Shown here piece after piece: positions 60,514-64,000 of a stretch of 64,000 bases of DNA (its first letter is position 1; each line of letters opens with the position of its first letter). The notes beneath the pieces were generated by a model. That model made no database searches, was not told where the DNA came from, and worked only from the letters and a program-made list of their open reading frames with translations. Where the stretch lies: the NCBI RefSeq assembly GCF_014041995.1, contig NZ_CP059492.1:434001-498000 (forward strand), in the 5' to 3' direction. A program made the translations under genes and the position numbers. The stretch comes from Changpingibacter yushuensis. Its GTDB lineage: Bacteria > Actinomycetota > Actinomycetes > Actinomycetales > Actinomycetaceae.

Positions 60514-62571
60514 ATGAACACATCGACATCACTGCAAGATCAATCCCGCAGGTCACAAGGATCTTCCGCGCTCACCACGTCTTCGCGCAGCCACAGCGGC
60601 ACCACCCGCAACCATCCCGATTCGCCTAGTTCCCGCAACCATCCCGATTCGCCTAGTTCCCGCAACCGTCCCGATTCACCCGGTTCTGGCAGCCGTCCCG
60701 AGCGGCCGAACCGCAGCCGCACGTCCACCTCAACGGACCCTCGCGCCGGGCGCGCCTCGTCCGACTCCTTTGTGGGCGGCCGTGGTCCTGCCCGCGTCTC
60801 TCAGCTAGATCGGGATCAGCTTGCTAGCCATCCCGTGGCTGTCAGACGAGTGGTGAGACTCTTTTCAGGACATACATGGGAGATCGTTGCCGTCGTCGTT
60901 CTCATAACGATTTCATCATTGGTGACGATGGCTCAACCTTTCCTTGTGCGCTCTGTGATCGACGACGCCCTTCCCAACGCCAACGTTCGCCTGCTCGTGT
61001 GGCTCACTGCGGCAATGGTTGCGGTCGCGGCGGTGAGTTCTCTGGTAGGAGTGGTGCAGACGTGGCTTGCAACCAGGATGGGCCAAGCCGTGATGCATGA
61101 TCTGCGAACATCCGTTTTCGCGCATCTGCAAAAGCAGTCTCTACAGTTCTTCACCCGAACGCGCGGTGGCGAGATTCAGTCCAGGCTCACGCATGACATT
61201 TCTGGAATGCAGAGCGTAATCACATCGACCGCCACATCCGTTGCCTCCCAAGTGACTACCGTGATCGCGACGGTGGTAGCAATGTTGGCACTCTCGCCAC
61301 GGCTCACAGCCCTTTCCTTAGTGATACTGCCACCCGCGGTGTGGCTTAGCCGCCGGGTGGCTTTGCTCCGCCGCGATATCACGGCCGCCAAGCAGGCTGA
61401 ACTCTCAAACCTTCACACGCAAGTTGAGGAGAGCCTTTCGGTATCAGGAGTGCGTTTGGCTAAGACTCTGGGAACCGCACAGTGGAACACCGATCGATTT
61501 GAAGAATCTTCCCTTCGCCTCATAGATCTGGAGGTGCAGTCCCAGCTGGCGGGCAAGTGGCGAATGGCCACGATGTCCATAGTTTTTGCCGCGATTCCAG
61601 CCGCGATCTATCTGGTTGCGGGTTTGCCAGCTACCTCTGGAGGAATGACGGTGGGCACGCTTGTTGCATTCACGGCCCTGCAAACTACGCTCTTCCGGCC
61701 CCTCATGGGTCTTCTGGACGTGGGTGTTCAATGGGTGACCGCGATGGCGCTATTCAGCCGTATTTTCGAGTATCTGGACCTGCAGCCTGATATCAAGGAG
61801 CCAGTCTCTCCAATATCGCTCGTGAAGGACGATGTTGAGGGTGACGTCCAATTCAACGACGTCACCTTTGGATACGAAGCTGGCGATCCAGTAGTTCGCA
61901 ACGTCAGTATTCACATACCTTCTGGAACGACGACGGCGATCGTCGGCCCCACTGGATCGGGCAAGTCCACCTTGGCAGCGTTGCTTACGCGACTCTACGA
62001 TCCCACCTCTGGAGCTATCTCAATTGATGGTGTGGATGTTCGAGATATGACTTCACGGAACCTTGCCGAACTCGTGGGCGTGGTGAGCCAAGAGACCTAC
62101 CTGATACATGCGTCGATTCGTGAGAACTTGCTGCTCGGTAGCCGTGAGGCCTCCGAAGATCAGATGTGGGATGCACTCCAGACTGCTCAGATTGGTCAGA
62201 TGATCAGTGAGTTGCCCGACGGTCTGGACACGGTAGTGGGTGCACGCGGCTACCGCTTTTCTGGGGGAGAGCAACAGCGTCTATCTATTGCACGAACACT
62301 CTTGCGCAACCCACGCATCCTCATACTTGATGAGGCCACCAGCGCTCTGGACAACGCCACCGAGGCGCAAGTCCAGGCGGCGCTCGAGGCGCTCGCGGTG
62401 GGCCGCACCACGGTGACGATTGCGCACAGGCTCTCCACTGTGGAGTCAGCCGATCAGGTTGTTGTCCTGAAAGACGGGCACATTGTGGAAAGAGGTAGCG
62501 CGCACGAGCTGAGGCAGCAGCATGGGTTGTTCGCCTCGCTTAGCGGTTCAGCCAGTGGACCGTCCGACTGA
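60514..62571 (+). CDS. ABC exporter (multidrug type, fused permease-ATPase)
   Basis: The 685-aa half-transporter has a Ser/Pro/Arg-rich N-terminal region (about 1-90) with repeats of RNHPDSPSS, a six-helix ABC1 domain (about 115-410) and an ATPase: Walker A VGPTGSGKST, Q-loop VVSQETYLIHASI, signature FSGGEQQRLSIA, Walker B ILILDEATSALD, H-loop IAHRLSTV. It probably works as a homodimer exporting drugs or lipids. ATGGAGGTGACCC precedes the ATG. Expression is probably controlled by the divergent MarR protein. Confidence 0.93.
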   Translation: MNTSTSLQDQSRRSQGSSALTTSSRSHSGTTRNHPDSPSSRNHPDSPSSRNRPDSPGSGSRPERPNRSRTSTSTDPRAGRASSDSFVGGRGPARVSQLDRDQLASHPVAVRRVVRLFSGHTWEIVAVVVLITISSLVTMAQPFLVRSVIDDALPNANVRLLVWLTAAMVAVAAVSSLVGVVQTWLATRMGQAVMHDLRTSVFAHLQKQSLQFFTRTRGGEIQSRLTHDISGMQSVITSTATSVASQVTTVIATVVAMLALSPRLTALSLVILPPAVWLSRRVALLRRDITAAKQAELSNLHTQVEESLSVSGVRLAKTLGTAQWNTDRFEESSLRLIDLEVQSQLAGKWRMATMSIVFAAIPAAIYLVAGLPATSGGMTVGTLVAFTALQTTLFRPLMGLLDVGVQWVTAMALFSRIFEYLDLQPDIKEPVSPISLVKDDVEGDVQFNDVTFGYEAGDPVVRNVSIHIPSGTTTAIVGPTGSGKSTLAALLTRLYDPTSGAISIDGVDVRDMTSRNLAELVGVVSQETYLIHASIRENLLLGSREASEDQMWDALQTAQIGQMISELPDGLDTVVGARGYRFSGGEQQRLSIARTLLRNPRILILDEATSALDNATEAQVQAALEALAVGRTTVTIAHRLSTVESADQVVVLKDGHIVERGSAHELRQQHGLFASLSGSASGPSD
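60607..60687. repeat. 27-bp tandem repeat inside the exporter gene
   Basis: Three units start with CGCAACC at 60607, 60634 and 60661 (exact 27-bp period). The first two units are identical and the third has diverged. The period keeps frame and encodes RNHPDSPSS repeats. Confidence 0.9.
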
Positions 62572-62624
62572 TGGGCCGTCCAGCTGATGCGCCGTCCAGC
62601 TGATGCGCCGTCCATCTAGTGGGG
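62561..62624. repeat. 16-bp tandem repeat at the exporter stop
   Basis: Four units (type CGTCCAGCTGATGCGC) start at 62561, 62577, 62593 and 62609. The middle two are identical. The first unit covers the exporter stop codon. Confidence 0.85.
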
Positions 62625-62640
62625 TTGGCGAGTAGGTTGC

Positions 62641-62865
62641 ATGCCGGCGGTTGTGGCAGGTACTGCGGAGGGCAGTTTGCGATTCGAACAGGAGAACCTC
62701 GCGCATAGTGCAACCATATCCGGCACCATTGGATCAACGGATCAACGGATCAACGGATCAACGGATCAACGGATCAACGGATCAACGGATCAACGGATCA
62801 ACGGATCAACGGATCAACGGATCAACGGATCAACGGATCAACGGATCAACGGTGAGGCACGATGA
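62641..62865 (+). CDS. Short upstream ORF carrying the octanucleotide array
   Basis: A 74-aa ORF starts MPAVVAGTAEGSLRFEQENL, runs through five copies of GSTDQRIN (15 DNA units) and ends GEAR. Its TGA overlaps the ATG of the membrane protein gene (ATGA). The ribosome site is weak (TAGGT). It may be a leader whose translation couples to the next gene rather than a functional protein. Codon content upstream of the array is unremarkable. Confidence 0.45.
   Translation: MPAVVAGTAEGSLRFEQENLAHSATISGTIGSTDQRINGSTDQRINGSTDQRINGSTDQRINGSTDQRINGEAR
62731..62850. repeat. Octanucleotide array: 15 copies of GGATCAAC
   Basis: Fifteen perfect 8-bp units run without a mismatch and end 11 bp before the start of the membrane protein gene at 62862. 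Perfect short tandem arrays are prone to slipped-strand change. Since 8 is not a multiple of 3, each unit gained or lost shifts the frame of any ORF crossing it. Confidence 0.97.
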
Positions 62866-63539
62866 GCGCGAATGGAGTGGCAGAGACATCTGCCACCGAA
62901 AGTGCGGCTGTTCCCAGCAGGGATCCCGAATATCGCTGGAATCTCCTGTCCGCCATCGTCCTTTCATTGGCGACTCTCGCTTCGGCTTGGTGTGGCTTTC
63001 AAGCATCGTTGTGGAATCACGTCTACTCGCATGAGTCTCGTGCTGCCACAGGAGAGAGGTTTGAGTCTGAGCGGCAGTCGGCAATCGCTGATCGCCAGCT
63101 TTCCAACGATCTCTCGATCTTTTCGCTGTGGCTCGAGGCGAAGGTTTCAGAGAATGAGGTCCTAGCTTCGGAAGTTGAGCAGAGATTTCAGCCGCATTTT
63201 CAGGAGGCTTTCGATACCTGGATTGCATTTCCAGTGGAAGCGGGCATGCACGTCCCCGCGGGTAAACCATTTGAGCAGGCCGAATATGTTCTGCCTACGC
63301 AGAAAGAAGCAGATGCAGCAACTGCTCGTGCCGAAGAGGCCCTTGCGGCAGCGGACTTCGCCAGCGAAGCTAGCAATAGTTATGTGCTGAACTCTCTGCT
63401 CTTTGCATCCGTCTTGTTCTTGGCAGGCATTGCGTCCAAGCTTTCGCTCCCGCGCATGTCCCACGGCGTTGTTGTGGTGGCTGGGGTTGTGATGGCCGTA
63501 AGTATTGCCCTACTTCTCACGCAACCCGTGAGATTCTAA
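62862..63539 (+). CDS. Conserved membrane protein of unknown function
   Basis: The 225-aa protein has an N-terminal membrane helix (about 27-50, LLSAIVLSLATLASAWCGFQ), a long helical extracytoplasmic or cytoplasmic middle with coiled-coil character (Glu/Ala/Arg-rich, about 60-160), and two C-terminal helices (about 172-190 and 198-218). I recognise the pattern (SA-x-CGFQASLW, then a Gln/Ser-rich helix and FASVLFLAGI) from unnamed bacterial proteins, but not a function. GTGAGG lies 5 nt before the ATG. The start overlaps the repeat-bearing ORF stop. Confidence 0.8.
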   Translation: MSANGVAETSATESAAVPSRDPEYRWNLLSAIVLSLATLASAWCGFQASLWNHVYSHESRAATGERFESERQSAIADRQLSNDLSIFSLWLEAKVSENEVLASEVEQRFQPHFQEAFDTWIAFPVEAGMHVPAGKPFEQAEYVLPTQKEADAATARAEEALAAADFASEASNSYVLNSLLFASVLFLAGIASKLSLPRMSHGVVVVAGVVMAVSIALLLTQPVRF

Positions 63540-63551
63540 CTGAGTTACGCA

Positions 63552-63595
63552 GTTCGGCCACCCACTCCGCCTAGTGGTGGAGCAGGTGGCCGAAC
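63552..63595. terminator. Hairpin terminator between convergent genes
   Basis: GTTCGGCCACC pairs with GGTGGCCGAAC (11 bp), with an inner stem CTCCGCC/GGTGGAG. It lies between the membrane protein and permease stops. Confidence 0.8.
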
Positions 63596-63607
63596 ATCCC
63601 ATCATGC

Positions 63608-64000
63608 CTATTCGCTGACTTGCAGATACTCTTCCTGCGAGGCCTCTTGGCCTGCCACCCGCGAGGCGCTGAGAAGGTAATAGCCGAGGAAGCCGATGAT
63701 CAACGCGATGATCACACCGATGTTGCCGGAAGCCCACACGCCATCCTTGCCACCGATGATGCCCAACAGGTAACCCTGCCAATCGTTCCACGAGGCGTCG
63801 GAGTACCCGTTAACTACTAGGCCCCAGCCAATGATGCACGCGGCGGCCATAAGGATAAGCGCGCTCCAATTGAATGCCCCATAGCGTCCAGAGGAGTTAA
63901 AGAGTGCGAACTCGTCGTAGCTCTTCTTGCGCAGTGCGATGTCCGCCATCATGATTCCAGCCCAAGCTGCAAGGGGAACACCGAGCGTGACAAGGAATGA
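63608..64000 (-). CDS. NCS1-family cytosine/purine permease, C-terminal fragment
   Basis: The frame is open from the window edge (SFLVTLGVPLAAWAGIMMAD IALRKKSYDEF) to the stop, giving about 130 residues. AAWAGIMMAD-x-x-LRKK and GRYGAFNWSALILM match the C-terminal helices of CodB-like NCS1 transporters, which take up cytosine, purines or thiamine by sodium or proton symport. Three helices are seen, then a Gln/Glu tail. The N-terminal two thirds lie outside the window. Confidence 0.82.
   Translation of the reverse strand, partial: SFLVTLGVPLAAWAGIMMADIALRKKSYDEFALFNSSGRYGAFNWSALILMAAACIIGWGLVVNGYSDASWNDWQGYLLGIIGGKDGVWASGNIGVIIALIIGFLGYYLLSASRVAGQEASQEEYLQVSE

Noticed and set aside
62731-62850. 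CRISPR-like array
   Set aside because: The units are 8 bp, contiguous and without spacers; it is a simple tandem repeat.
62651-63034. Long alternative ORF through the octanucleotide array
   Set aside because: It overlaps the membrane protein gene in another frame, has no ribosome site, and is open only because the repeat has no stop in any frame.

Overview
The window looks like the chromosome of a moderately high-GC actinobacterium, most likely a facultatively anaerobic member of the Actinomycetaceae or a close relative. The evidence is gene order (glmU-prs-rplY-pth-mfd-lipoprotein-eno-divIC/ftsB-DUF501-ppx), the mix of GTG and ATG starts, T-poor hairpin terminators, and a class III anaerobic ribonucleotide reductase. 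The genus is an inference; no rRNA is present to fix it.

Layout. 1-5.6 kb: the 5' end of a UbiD-type decarboxylase facing a truncated MarR gene, an FMN riboswitch with riboflavin synthase, a MarR regulator, an OsmC protein and a TetR/NatA/NatB-like ABC operon. 5.7-19.6 kb: a housekeeping block with tRNA-Gln, a shortened glmU, prs, rplY, pth, mfd, eno, ftsB, DUF501 and ppx. 19.7-32.8 kb: nhaA, a tRNA with a UAA anticodon, a flavodoxin, CsbD, an ABC transporter, a Bax inhibitor-like protein, an FKBP, a UvrA paralogue, a DeoR regulator, an RpiB-type isomerase, msrA, greA and a hemolysin III homologue. 33.0-41.0 kb: uppS, a PfkB-like protein, xseB/xseA, ispH, an AlkD-like protein, rmuC and ychF.

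41.0-49.1 kb is an accessory, decaying region. It holds a P-loop kinase gene split by one amber codon, a GHKL-ATPase remnant, an intact Fic toxin with a 51-aa antitoxin, a Phd/RelE module behind a TGTACA-core palindrome, duplicated transposase-like scraps, a frameshifted second fic copy and a truncated SDR gene. These are followed by an HTH/Clp_N-SRPBCC pair with two matching operator-like palindromes. 49.0-51.0 kb is a SipW-type signal peptidase locus with two probable exported substrates. 51.7-59.3 kb holds an MFS-CBS fusion, a Pif1-like helicase with a BRCT end, and nrdD-nrdG behind a pair of NrdR-box-like sites.

59.7-64.0 kb holds a MarR regulator divergent from an ABC exporter across a perfect palindrome. 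Next comes an array of exactly fifteen 8-bp repeats inside a short ORF whose stop overlaps (ATGA) the start of a conserved membrane protein. Because 8 is not a multiple of 3, copy-number change would alter how that ORF terminates relative to the membrane gene, so this is a candidate phase-variable locus. The window closes inside an NCS1-type permease.

The strongest leads are the octanucleotide array, the Fic/antitoxin pair with its decaying copy, the HTH/Clp_N-SRPBCC pair, the SipW locus, GlmU without its acetyltransferase core, and a PfkB-family protein whose catalytic Asp is Ala. All calls come from reading the sequence; no database search was run.
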